From: Cephalopachus bancanus
Lineage: Eukaryota; Chordata; Mammalia; Primates; Tarsiidae
Length of the DNA: 64,000 nt
Assembly (NCBI GenBank): GCA_027257055.1
Contig: JAPVLO010000961.1
Span: 331,263-395,262 of the forward strand
Direction: 5' to 3'
Part shown: positions 1 to 10,799 of the stretch, in pieces
Layout of the letters: each line of letters opens with the position of its first letter
Numbering within the stretch: the stretch's first letter is position 1
Program-made: the position numbers and the translations under genes
Notes under the pieces: model-generated
Told to the model about the DNA's origin: nothing
The model's database searches: none
Seen by the model: only the letters and a program-made list of their open reading frames with translations

Positions 1-127
1 GTGTGCACCTGTAGTCTCAGGTACTTGGGAGCCTGAGGCAGAAGAATCACTTGGGTCTAGAAGGTTGAGGCTGCAGTGCCACTATACTCCGACCGGTGCA
101 ACATAGCAAGACTCTGTCTGTAAAACA
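1..127 (+). mobile_element. Alu right-arm fragment
   Basis: The window opens inside an Alu. The text matches the second Alu monomer ('cctgtagtctcaggtacttggg' region, then 'aagactctgtctgtaaaa'). The left part lies outside the window. It is diverged, as expected for an old copy. Confidence 0.75.
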
Positions 128-678
128 TAAAATTGGAAAAGATAAGATTCTGGCTGGTCAAATAGAAGAGGAATGGGTTATGTTTGAAGAACTGTCACGT
201 TTAGAACATCTTTCTTGTCCATTTACTATGCGCTAACATGTCCACTGGTCCCAACCTTCAATTTTGATACATTCTGAAAATCTACAGAAAATATCCCACA
301 AATGCAATATTCCCAGGATAAAAACATGTGCATGGGTTCCCGTGGCCTGCTAGCTCCTCCTCTCCATAGGCACTGCCAACGTTATTCACAAACCTCCTAC
401 ACCATCTGCTGTGGAGAAAGCCGTTCCTTAAATTTCATATACTTCTGTCTTTAAAAAAAAAATAGAACAGAGTCACCAGCCATTTGGTTGAAAGACTATG
501 ATGTCATTTACAAAAATGGAAAATGCCAATACAACTTTCCTCTAGGGCCAGGTTGAGAGGGCCAGCTGACCCTGTGACATGGAAAAGAAGGTCTGTGCTA
601 ACCACCACCCAGGAAATACTACTTCAGTGAGTCCTTGATAAAGAGATAAAACCATCTCCTTTATTATTATAATCATTG
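128..678. other. Single-copy sequence, no feature seen
   Basis: I see no repeat signature or convincing reading frame between the two flanking Alus. A short A-run lies near 451-462. Confidence 0.5.
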
Positions 679-966
<288 letters not shown>

Positions 967-1800
967 CTCCTCTCCTATTAAATTGGATAGATGCTTTACC
1001 ATGCCCTAAAGAAATATGTGTAAACACAGACACCAACTCTATTTCTGAAAATGTAGTCAGTAAAGCAAATGGTAAAATAATCTTTCTTCTTGAAAAATTG
1101 GCAGTACATGTGACTAAATCGAATATAGGTGTTATTAACAAAATGTTTGAAATTTCCTGAAATTTCTCAGTGTTTTCATGACCCTCTCTTTTAAAAGCAC
1201 AACTTTCCATACGACTTTGATACCTATGAAGTTTACTATACTAGAAATGTCATGGTTGTGACCAAAACAAAGCTACTCAAGTCATTACTTCTAATAAAAA
1301 CTTTTCTTTTTTTCAGAAAATCACTCCTCCTCTCACACATTTCATAAACTAAAGCATCCCACTGATTTTTAAACAACTTCTTGTCTTAAACAAGCAGAAG
1401 CAAGGATTAGCTCTTTTGGTGTTTTATCAAACCAGCTTTTTCTGTGTAAGTCTTTCACTCATCAAAATATTAATAAATTAACATCTTTCATGAAATAACT
1501 GATTTTTAAAAATATAAACGTGTGAGGTACTTTGACTACCAATTCATAAGGTAAGCAGATCTATCTCCAAAGTCTATTAACTAAAGAGGTAAGCAGACTT
1601 TGATTTACTGGACTCCTTAAAAACAATGGGAATACTTTTAAATTCTGAGGTGGTTCCCCTTGACCATGACTCCTTAATGCTCGTGTGCACTTGACATTGT
1701 TATATGCATTTCCTCAACATAAAACATCTACTTGGAGAAGGTCTTGTGAGGTTCAGAGGTGATACATACAAACTAGATGAGGCGGTATGGAACACAGTAT
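967..1800. other. AT-rich single-copy sequence
   Basis: No transposon signature is recognised. Short open frames at 917-1210 (minus) and 948-1160 (plus) overlap the Alu edge and show no domain, so I do not call them genes. Confidence 0.5.
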
Positions 1801-1801
1801 A

Positions 1802-2685
1802 AGGAGGGGACCCTCAAAAAAAGGAATGATCTTTTGGATGGCAGGTCCCTTGTAGTACAGGCTACTCCAGCTAGGTGAGGGTCTAAGGAACCCATAAGCA
1901 TCAGTGTACAAGCTAGCATTGTTGTGAGAGGCTGTGTTTGGTTTCAGTGAATTTTTCTGGGAGATTCTTTCAGTGTGTTTGCCCATTTCATAATGGTTGA
2001 TTTATGAGGACACTTGCCCACACCACGCTGAGTGTCCAGTAGTTTTGGGCCAAAAAACGGCATGACTGCCATGTCCCACCCACCATATTCACCAGATCTC
2101 GCCCTGAGTGACTTTTTTTGCTTCCCCAGATTTTTAAAAAAAGAGTCCTCAAAGGGAAACATTTTACTGATGTGGAAGAGGTGAAACAAAAAACACCAGA
2201 AGCACTAAAAGGCATCAAAATTGATGAACTCAAAACTTGTTTTGGGGCCGGGCGTGGTGGCTCATGCCTATAATTCCAGCAATTTGGGAGGCTGAGGTGA
2301 GAGGATTGCCAGAGCCGACGGGTTCGCGACCAGCCTGGGTAACGTGGTGAGACCTCATCTCCACAATAAATCAAAATAACATAGCCAGGTGTGGTGGTGT
2401 GCACCTGTAGTTCCAGCTACTTGGAAGGCTGAGGTGGAAGGATCACCTGAGCCCAGATGGTGGAGGCTGTGGTAGCCATGAGCATGCCACTACATTCCAG
2501 CCTGGGTGACAGAGTGAGACTCCAACTGAAAAAAAAAATTGCTTTGAGCAATGGAAAAAGCATCTCAATAGGTGTATAGCATCAAACAGAGAGCACTTTG
2601 AAGGTGACAAGCTTAAACATGGAAGAATAAATACACAACTTTTTATAAATAAATGTCAGGGTTTTTTGGGGGGGGTCCCTCCTCG
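1802..2685 (+). mobile_element. mariner DNA transposon, internally deleted, split by an Alu (copy 1 of 3)
   Basis: The ends are imperfect inverted repeats: left 'aaggaggggaccctcaaaaa', right (reversed) 'cgaggagggacccccc', each next to a TA. Broken frames carry the C-terminal half of a mariner transposase. One frame near 1990-2050 resembles the 'PAHTxLSVxxFLAKK' block, and the sequence around 2070-2120 encodes the '[14 protein letters not shown]' block that holds the last catalytic aspartate. Frames change several times and there are stops. An Alu occupies 2246-2538, leaving about 590 bp of mariner against roughly 1.3 kb for a full element. The end sequence fits an Hsmar2-like family better than Hsmar1. 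It is inactive. Confidence 0.85.
2246..2538 (+). mobile_element. Alu inserted in mariner copy 1
   Basis: A full-length dimeric Alu begins 'ggccgggcgtggtggctcat' and ends 'gagactccaactg' plus an A-run. It interrupts the transposase text, which resumes directly after it. Probable target duplications are 'ttgttttg' (2237-2244) and 'ttgctttg' (2539-2546). It carries the 'caataaatcaaaa' middle of the lineage-specific subfamily. Confidence 0.92.
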
Positions 2686-2687
2686 TA

Positions 2688-3328
2688 TGTGTGTTAGGGT
2701 TCTCCAGGGAAACAGAACCACTGACATATGGAAGAGGATTTATTCAGGGAATTGGCTCACATGACCACCAAGGTAGAAAAGTCCCAGGACAGGCCATCTG
2801 CAAGCTGAAGCACCAGATAATAAGGTAGTGTCACTCAAAGCCAATTGCATGGCTCAAAGTCTGGGAGCCTCAGAACCAGGGAAGCTGATGGTGTATCTCC
2901 AAGTCAGGGCTGAGAGCCCCTGGAGTGTCACTCAAAGCCAATTGCGTGGCTCAAAGTCTGGGAGCCTCAGAACCAGGGAAGCTGATGGTGTATCTCCAAG
3001 CCAGGGCTGAGAGCTGGTTTAAGTCCCAGTGTCTAGTAGCCAAAGAACCTGGAATCTGATGTCCAAAGGCAGGAGGAGAAAAAGCATCCAGCTCCAGAGG
3101 AAGCAGAGAGAATGAATGTCCCTTTCTCTGCCCATGTATCCCAGCTGGGTTCCCCACCAATTGGATGGGACCCACCCACACTGAAGAGAGACTCTTCCTC
3201 TCCCAGTCCACTGACACCCACATCAGTTTCCTTTGGAAACACCTCCACAGGCACATGCAGAAGCAATGGTTCTGCTATCTAGGCATCCATCAATCTAGTC
3301 AAGTTGACACTTCAAATTAGCCATCAGA
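2688..3328 (-). mobile_element. Solitary ERVL/MaLR-type LTR (MLT2-like), reverse orientation
   Basis: The left end 'tgtgttagggttctccaggg' and the right end 'caagttgacacttcaaatta' are the typical ends of this mammalian LTR class read backwards. 'caattggatgggacccaccc' is a further conserved block. The subfamily name is from memory and may be wrong. It abuts the right end of mariner copy 1 directly. No internal retroviral genes are present. A 97-bp internal duplication is listed separately. Confidence 0.7.
2828..3018. repeat. Two-copy 97-bp tandem duplication inside the LTR
   Basis: The block starting 'gtgtcactcaaagccaattg' at 2828 starts again at 2925. The copies differ by two substitutions (cat/cgt, gtc/gcc) and a small deletion near the end of the second, so the duplication is younger than the LTR or has been homogenised. 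Confidence 0.93.
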
Positions 3329-4592
3329 GTAGGCATTCAGTAACTGATATATAGCCAATCAAACACACTACACAACACATAACCACAGTGAATAGCACTT
3401 GCATGCATACAGAGCAGAGATGTCCTAAACCTGATCCCTAGCACGATGTCTGCCATGGGGGTAAGCTCTTAAAAAATAATTGTCAAATAACGAAAAAAGA
3501 TTCCAAATTGCTTAAAATTACACAGCTTTAGGTAACTCAGCCCACAAGGAGGTCATAAGTGTGGCACTCAGTCTCATGCTCCTTCAAATTCATGGCAATC
3601 CCTTGCTCTGATGCTGGTCCTTGGTGGTTGTATCATTAGACAACCATGTGAGCTGTTATATTACCCCATTTAGCCATAAGGAAATTAAGTCTTAGAGAAC
3701 AGATCGACATCTTTTCCCTCCTTCCTTGCTAACAGGATCTCAACTTTGTGCGCTAACTCATGCCTCCCCCACACAGCCATGTGCCTTAAGGCAAGCCACC
3801 CCACTCCCAGCTGCAGAGGTTATTTTTGTTTTGTTAGTAATTATTTCAGGAACAGGCATTTGACCAAACTCTGGTTAATGAGACATAAGCAGAAGTCTCC
3901 TGCGGAAAGAGGAATCTGAAAAAAAAATGATCCTTTCTTCTAAGAATGGGCCACAAGAATAAATGGTCTTTTGTCTAGACACTGTCTCGTTTGGATGTGA
4001 TGCCTGCAGCCATCTTGCTATAGGTTAATGGGGGGACTAATATCAAGTACAGAAGAGTAGAGAGACAGATCATGTGGGCTGGCCAATTCTGGTCTGGCTC
4101 TACCTCTGGACTTATGCTAATGTATTGCCATTCATATGAGGCATTTGGAAATAAGAGTGTCTTACTTGTAGCCAAAAGCATCCCAATTTATGTACCGCCC
4201 AAAGTCGGAAGGTGCCATATTCAGGCTCGGGTCCATCTGACTCTATCAGACCTCGAAAGGTACAGTGAAAGTTCAACCCCAAAACAGAGGTCAGGGTAAA
4301 GAGAAAGCAGTGACTTTGTGACAGCTCCCTTCTAGACACCAAGTACAAATAATTTATTTAATCCCATCACCCAGCATTTGACTCCAAGACTCAAATGCTA
4401 AACTCCCCCACAATGAACTATCTCCTATAAAAGCTAGATTTTACTCAAGTTGAAAATAAATTTTTTAACTATGCTGTGTTATCTTTAATTAGGTAATGCT
4501 CTTTTTAAGAAAATAATGTTTTTAAGGAGCAGTAGATTATATAAAGCTTTGACAAAGGATGCTATAAAGAAAACAATCTGAGAAGTTAAAAC
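3329..4592. other. Single-copy or very old repeat sequence
   Basis: Fragments near 3510-3600 and 3655-3720 resemble parts of MIR but are too weak to call. The stretch 3845-4080 has the feel of an ancient mammalian repeat ('catttgaccaaactctggtt', 'gatgtgatgcctgcagccat') that I cannot name. The frames at 3975-4348 overlap one another on both strands and show no domain. Confidence 0.4.
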
Positions 4593-4603
4593 CTATATCA
4601 TCT

Positions 4604-4692
4604 GGCAACTCTCTCAGGTCCCCTCCCACTGTGGGAGCTTTTCTGCTCTCTCAATAAATCCTGCTTTCTCAAAAAAAAAAAAAAAAAAAAAA
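4604..4692 (+). mobile_element. L1-mobilised copy of an LTR transcript 3' end
   Basis: The block 'cccactgtgggagc' to 'caataaatcctgctttctc' looks like the R region of an endogenous retrovirus LTR. AATAAA is followed after about a dozen bases by a 22-base A-run, as in a polyadenylated RNA. Imperfect 11-bp flanking duplications, 'ctatatcatct' (4593-4603) and 'ctacatcatct' (4693-4703), point to insertion by L1 machinery and not by a retroviral integrase. The source LTR family is not identified. Confidence 0.65.
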
Positions 4693-4703
4693 CTACATCA
4701 TCT

Positions 4704-5544
4704 TAAGTCAGCTGTCCAAACCCTCCTAGCCTGTATTTCCTCAACTATAAAATACCTACTCTGAAAAACTAATGCCAGGATCAGAGATAATGCATAGGTC
4801 ATATAAGTGTGGTGCACAGTAGGTATTCAATGGTTACAAAATAATCACAGTTAACAGTATTCCTCAATTGATCTACAATAGCACTGGAAAGAATCTATAC
4901 ATATCAAAATATTTCAGTTGTTTCATATTAATCCCGTGATCATAATCAATAAGTAACAATTTTCATTCAGCAAGGATTCCTCTTAATGTTTACCCACCAT
5001 CAAAATGAAAAATAACCTTTAATAATCTATAATCTTATTTATCTTTCCAGAAATGACAAGGAATTATTAAACTCTATTGATGTTTCCTGAGTGGAAGAGC
5101 AGAGATGAAAAATGAATGTGCATCGAAAAAGCATCCAACTGACTTTTAAACAGCTTAGCAATGTTAATAGAATAGCCACCCTGCATATCAAGGTGCAGAT
5201 TTTATAAGCCACAAAATTCTTAGTCACTAAATGATTTTTAAATGCTGCTATTAATCCCCCTGTCTCCATTAACTATTATTTCACATTCTGAATACCATAG
5301 AAGCAAGCCCTTCGAGCAAAATAAATACAGCAAAGCTTCTGTATGCAGTTCACAAATCCTAAGTACAAACCTCTGCTCTCTCTAGGTGCACACTCAGAGT
5401 ACATCAGATATTACCTGAGGTTTCTGCAGAGGGCGCAGGGCAGGAGAAAGGGTAGTCAGCAGTCATCGCTAGTATGTAGTCACAGGATACAACTACTTCT
5501 AACTATTTCTACTCAGTACCTTGGAATTTGCACACATATTCTCA
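4704..5544. other. Single-copy sequence with a weak reverse MIR
   Basis: Around 4725-4830 the order 'tttcctcaactataaaata' then 'tgcacagtaggtattcaatgg' fits a reverse-strand MIR. The rest has no recognised feature. Confidence 0.4.
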
Positions 5545-5677
5545 TCATCACCACCACTAACATTTCCTAAGTTTCTGCTATGTACCAGACACTGCTTGAG
5601 TACTTTGCAATCCTGTGAACTAGGTACACAGAGAAGAAACAGGACCAGGGTCACCCGGCTGGCAGGATTTAAAACCA
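5545..5677 (+). mobile_element. MIR SINE
   Basis: The order 'tgctatgtaccagacactgc', 'caatcctgtgaactaggta', 'gtcacccggctggcaggatt' follows the MIR core and its 3' side. It is truncated by the L1 that follows. Confidence 0.75.
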
Positions 5678-5754
5678 GGCAGACTGAGGGAAGGCCAAAA
5701 TGTTCGACTGAAGACATCGTACAATTTCTGTTCTCAGGAAATTTTTACAAAACC

Positions 5755-6213
5755 CTAAAAGGAGGAAGGAGCAGGCCTAGGGCTTTGAGGGTCAGTCTGA
5801 AAACCCAAGCTGAGGTTTATCGGACAGTGACCTAGGGACACAGAGGACAGACAGCTCCAATTCCCAGGCACTCCTAGAAGTAGCCCCATCACAAGATAGA
5901 GAGAGCCCTCTTGGAGAAAGTAGGGGTGAATGAAAGTGACAACTTTTTGACTACACACTTCATGCAAGTTTCTGCAGTCCCAGACAAGGGAGAGGCAGCC
6001 CAGGTCCTCCTCGCAGCCCTCCCGCACCAGCCAGGCAAGAGAGTTGCCCAGAATAGAGACAGAGGCACCAGGGAGATCCATGTGCAGCCTGGGAAACACC
6101 AGCTCCTGGGGAACCACAGTGCCATTGGTCACCAACCCCCCGCCCCAGAGAGGCTCTGTGGGAACACCCAGTGGGGACAGTCTGCACTGCATGGGCACTC
6201 CCCTTTCCCTCAC
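5755..6213 (-). other. 152-codon antisense open frame in the L1 5' UTR
   Basis: A long frame lies antisense to the L1 5' UTR. The related L1 at 45 kb has a 144-codon antisense frame over the same part of the UTR. In the stretch 'LVTNG' here and 'LVAMV' there the two are in the same frame. Primate L1s are known to carry an antisense ORF0 in this region. No conserved domain is visible. The frame may be a chance product of a GC-rich, stop-poor segment, so I do not call it a gene. Confidence 0.3.
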
Positions 6214-6927
6214 TCTCCAGCCCCCAGCAGGGGTGACACACCCACTTCAAGGACATTGCTCTTGCACTGGCATCTGTTCCAGCCCCAGATCAGAGGTGCA
6301 GATGTTGCTTGCCCTCAAGGGGTCACCATTATTGTATAGGCTCCCTCATGGAGCTGGGAGATGGTACACTTCTGCAAAGTGGGGCGAGGTTGGCTTCGTC
6401 CACCTACGGACAGAGGGAGACATATCTATTCTCCAGGAATAAAACAGCTGCTTCCTTTCTTCCCCTGGGCAAAATGGGCAGTCTTGCCCAAATGGGAGGA
6501 GGCCACTCCATGCCCCCAAGTGCACCTGTATGTGAGTAAGCTAGAAAATCTAGAGGAAATGGAGAAATTCCTGTCAACACACATCCTCCCAAGAATGAAA
6601 CAGGAAGAAATTGAAATTCTAAGACCAATAATAGTCTAAGAAATTGACTCAGTAATAGGAAACATCCCTGAAAACAAACAAGTAAACAAACAAACAAACA
6701 ACAACAGCAAAACCCTGACCAGATGATTTCTCAGCTGAATTCTACAAGACACACAAGGAAGAGCTGATACCAATACTATTGAAAGCATCCAAGCAATTGA
6801 GAAAGAATTCTCCCTAACTCGTTCTATAAAGTCAATATCATCCTGATACCCAAACATGACAAAGAGCCAACAAATAAAGAAAACTTCAGGCCAATTTCTG
6901 TAATGAACACAGATGTAGAAATTCTCA

Positions 6928-8447
6928 TACCCATCAAATTACCAGCAACATTCTTCTCAGAGCTAGAAAAAACAATACAGGAAATTCATATGGAAACACA
7001 AATGACCAAGAATAGCCAGAACAATCCTCAGCAAAAAAAAAAAAAAACAAAGCAGGTGGTATCACATTACCAGACTTCAAACTTTACTATAAAGCTACAA
7101 TAATCAAAACAGCCTGGTATTGGTACAGGAACAGGCATATAGACCAATGGAATAGAATTGAGATTCCAGAAGCAAAACCTCAATTTCTCAACTCACTCAT
7201 CTTCGACAAAGCCTCCCCCACCTACCACTGGGGAGAGGAGAACCTATTCAGTAAATGGTGCTGGGAAAACTGGCTAACCACATGCAGAAGACTCAAAGAA
7301 GGCCCTTTTTCTATCCCTATACACAAAAATTAACTCTAAATGGATCAGAGACCTAAATGTAAAACCTCAAACCATAAGAACCTTAGAAAATGCAGGACAC
7401 ACCCTTATGGAAATTGGAACTGGCATTCAACTTCTGAACAAAACGCAAAATTCACGGGCCATAAGAGATAAGATAGACAAGTGGGACCTCGTTAAACTGA
7501 CAAGCTTCTGCAAAGCCAAGAAAACCATCAAGAGAGCGGGGAGACAGCCCACAAACTGGGAAAAAGTATTTGCCAACTCCATGTCTGACAAAGACCTAAC
7601 ATCTTGGATCTACAAGGAACTCAAACGTGCTGAAAAGAAAAAAAACAAGCAACACCAATACAAAGTGGGCAAAAGACATGAACAGACACTCACAAAAGAA
7701 GGCATATGAGCAGCCAACAGACACATGAAGAAATGTGCAACCTCACTAATCATCAAGAAGCAAATTAAAACTACACTGAGATACCAACTTACTCTAGTCA
7801 GAATGGCCATTATCAATAACTCAAAAAATAACAGATGCTGGAGAGGATGTGGGGAAAAGGGAACACTTCTACACTGTTGGTAGGAGTGTAAACTAGTGCA
7901 ACCTCTGTGGAAAACAGTGTGGTGATTCCTAAAAGCTCTAAATATTGACCTCCCATATGACCCCACAATCCCCCTACTGGAAATATACCCTGAAGAACTC
8001 AAATCACTCTATAAAAAAGATACCTGCACATGTATGTTTATTGCAGCTTGTTCACAATAGCAAGAACTTGGAACCAACCATGCTGTCCATCAAAAGAGGA
8101 CTGGATTTTAAAAATGTGGTACATATACATGATGGAATACGACACAGCTATAAAAAAAGAACAAAATCATAGGGATCTTTCACAGCAACAAAGATCTGAG
8201 TACCACATATTCTGACTCATAAGTGGACCTTGAACATCTATCGTAATATTATAAGAAAAGGATCGACAGTGGTGGGAATCTATGGGGGGGACACGGAGGG
8301 TAAGGGTGGTGGGATTAACGGTAGTCAATATCTGTCTGGGGATGGGTGGACACCCCTTATCAACAAGGGTACCTGAACGATGCATATTTATATACCTAAC
8401 CCTTAACTGTACCCCACAATTTTAAAATAAAAAAAATTTTTTTTAAA
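6928..8447 (+). mobile_element. 5'-truncated L1 nested in L1 type B (type A)
   Basis: The insertion begins inside ORF2 ('[15 protein letters not shown]' frame near 6930) and runs through degraded ORF2 C-terminal sequence (open pieces at 7407-7709 and 7945-8172) to a 3' UTR ending 'taccccacaattttaaaata' plus an A/T-rich tail. Perfect 11-bp target duplications 'agaaattctca' flank it at 6917-6927 and 8448-8458. The type B text reads through across the insertion. This 3' end family differs from type B and recurs at 20.9-21.7 kb and 60.7 kb, which makes type A the younger lineage here. Confidence 0.93.
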
Positions 8448-8561
8448 AGAAATTCTCAACAAGATTCTACTGAATAACATCCAAGATCCCATTAGAACCA
8501 CATGATTATCTCAACAGAAGCAGAAAAGGCATTTGATAAAATCCAATATCCCTTCTTGATT

Positions 8562-8586
8562 AAAACAAACAAACAAACAAACAAAC
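8562..8586. repeat. (AAAC)n microsatellite inside L1
   Basis: Six repeats of AAAC interrupt the ORF2 text. A similar AAAC tract lies at about 6682-6705 in the same L1, so both probably expanded from A-rich ORF2 sequence. Confidence 0.85.
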
Positions 8587-10799
8587 CCTTCAAACACCTA
8601 GGCATCAAAGGAACAGTCCTCAAAATAATTAAGAGACATTTATGACAAACCTGCAGTCAACATCATGCTTAACAGGCAGAAGCTAGAAGCATACTCCCTA
8701 AGAACTGAAACAAGACAAGAATGTCCTCTCTCACCCCTTCTATTTAACATTGTACTGCAAATCTGAGCCACAGCAATCAGGCAGGAGAAAGAAACTAGAG
8801 GTACTCAAATCTAGTAGGAGGAAGTAAAATTACCCCTCTCTGTAGATGACATGATTTTATACCTAGAATACCCTAGAAAGTCTGTCAAAAACATCCTTTC
8901 ACTGATAAACGACTACATTAAAGTTGCAGGATACAAAATCAATGCTGAAAAAATTCAATTGCATTTCTATATACCAACAACTTGCAGGCTGAGAACCAAA
9001 TCAAAAACATGATCTCATTCACAGTAGCCACCAAAAATAAATACCTTGACATTCATCTAACCAAAGAGGTGAAAGATATTTACAATGAGAACTATAAAAC
9101 ACTGCTCAAAGAGATCAAGGACAACACAGACAAATGGAAGGGCATACCATGAATCAGTGCAAGAATCAATAGCATCACGATGTCCATTTTACCCAAGGCA
9201 ATCTAAGATTCAATGCAATCTCTATCAATCTACCACCATCATTTCTCACAGACCTAGAAAAGACAATATTGAAAATTCATATGGGAGCAAAAAAGAGCCC
9301 AAATCATGAAATCAATCCTCAGCAAAAAGAACAAAGCTGGAGGCATCACACTCCAGACTTGAAATTTTACTACAAGGCTACAGTAACCAAAACAGCATGG
9401 TATTGGTATAAAGAAATAGACACATAGACTGATGGAACAGGACAGGGAATCCAGAAATGAAACCACAGACCTTCAACCAACTCATATTTGACAAAGCTGA
9501 CAAAAGTAAACATTGGAGAAAGGAAGCTATATTTAGCAAATGGTGCTGGGAAAACTGGCTAGCCACATGCAGAAGAATTAAACTGGACTCCTACCATCAC
9601 TATATTCAAAAATTAACTCAAAATGGATCAAGGACTTAAGTATGAAACCTCAAACTGTGGAATCTTAGAAGAAAACTTAGGGAATAACCCCCTGGACATC
9701 AGTCTAGGCAATGAATTTATGGCCAAGTCCTCAAAAGCAAAATCTAAAAATGACAGATAGGATCTTATCAAGCTAAAAAGTTTTTTCACAGCAAAAGAAA
9801 CCATCAAGAGAGGAAAGAGACAACCCACGGAATGGGAAAAAATATTTGCAAGCCATGCATCTGACAAAATACTTGCAAAGCTATGCATCCAGATCTAAAA
9901 TAAACTCAAACAAATTGACAGGTGGAAAAAAAAACTCCATTAAAAAGTAGTAAAGGAATGAACAGACACTTCTCAAAGGAATGCATACCAGCAGCCAACA
10001 AACAAGAAAAAAATCCTCAGTTTCAGTAACTATCAGAGACATGCAAATCAAAACTACGTTAAGATGTCACTTCACACCAGCTAGGATGGCTATTATTAAA
10101 AAGTAAAAAACAAAAAACAGGTGTTGAAGAGGCCACAGAGAAAAAGGAAGACCTGTACATTTCTGGTGAGTATTTAAGCTAGTTCAACCTTTGAAGAAAG
10201 CAGTGTGGCAATTTCTCAAAGAACTGAAAATTGATCTGTCATTTGACCCATCAATCCCACTCCTGGAAATGTTCCCGGAGGAACATGATTTGCTCTACAA
10301 TAAAGACACCTTCACACATATGTTGACTGCAGCACTATTCATAAAAGTAGAAATATGAAGTCAACCCAGATGCCCATCAAAAGTGGAATGGACAAAGACA
10401 ATGTGGTACATGTACACAGTGGAATACTACACAGCCCTATAGAAAAATAAAATCATGTCCTTTACAGTAACATGGATGCAGCTGGAGACCACCATTCTAA
10501 GTGAACTATCCCAGAAATAAAAAACTGAATACCTCAGATTCTCCCTCATTAGTGGGCCCTAATCATTAGACACGTGGACACAAGGACGAGAACAACAGAT
10601 GCTGGGCACTGCTAAAGGGAGCAGGGAAGGAGGAGGTATAATGGGCATACTACCACCCACTGGGTACCAGGTCCCCTAATGGGGGTGAGAGGGCTCACTA
10701 GAAGCCCTAATCTCACCTTCATGCAATTTACTTATGTAGCAAATTGTCACATGTACCCCACAAGTCTAAAATTTAAGGAAAACAAAGGCTGGGCAGACT

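Larger units (their letters stand above)
5686..10791 (+). mobile_element. L1 with 5' UTR, internally deleted, interrupted by a younger L1 (type B, copy 1)
   Basis: The 5' end 'gagggaaggccaaaatgttc' resembles the start of primate L1s (gggaggagccaagatggccg-like). The 5' UTR runs to about 6530 and matches the L1 at 45 kb. It then jumps straight into the middle of ORF2 (frame near 6540-6640, '[19 protein letters not shown]'), so ORF1 and the endonuclease part are missing. ORF2 text stops at 6927, resumes at 8459 after a nested L1 and continues through reverse transcriptase and C-terminal parts, full of stops, to a 3' end near 'cacatgtaccccacaagtct'. A second ORF2 deletion lies near 8490. Probable 8-bp target duplications are 'ggcagact' at 5678-5685 and 10792-10799. 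Confidence 0.9.

Noticed and set aside
5911..6639. Several overlapping plus-strand frames of 76 to 142 codons
   Set aside because: They lie in the L1 5' UTR and at its junction with ORF2 and overlap in different phases.
7407..8215. Frames that look like protein-coding exons
   Set aside because: They are decayed L1 ORF2 pieces. The next pieces are in other frames and broken by stops.
8562..8586. Regular AAAC array as a possible CRISPR-like or satellite array
   Set aside because: The 4-bp unit without spacers is a microsatellite inside L1.
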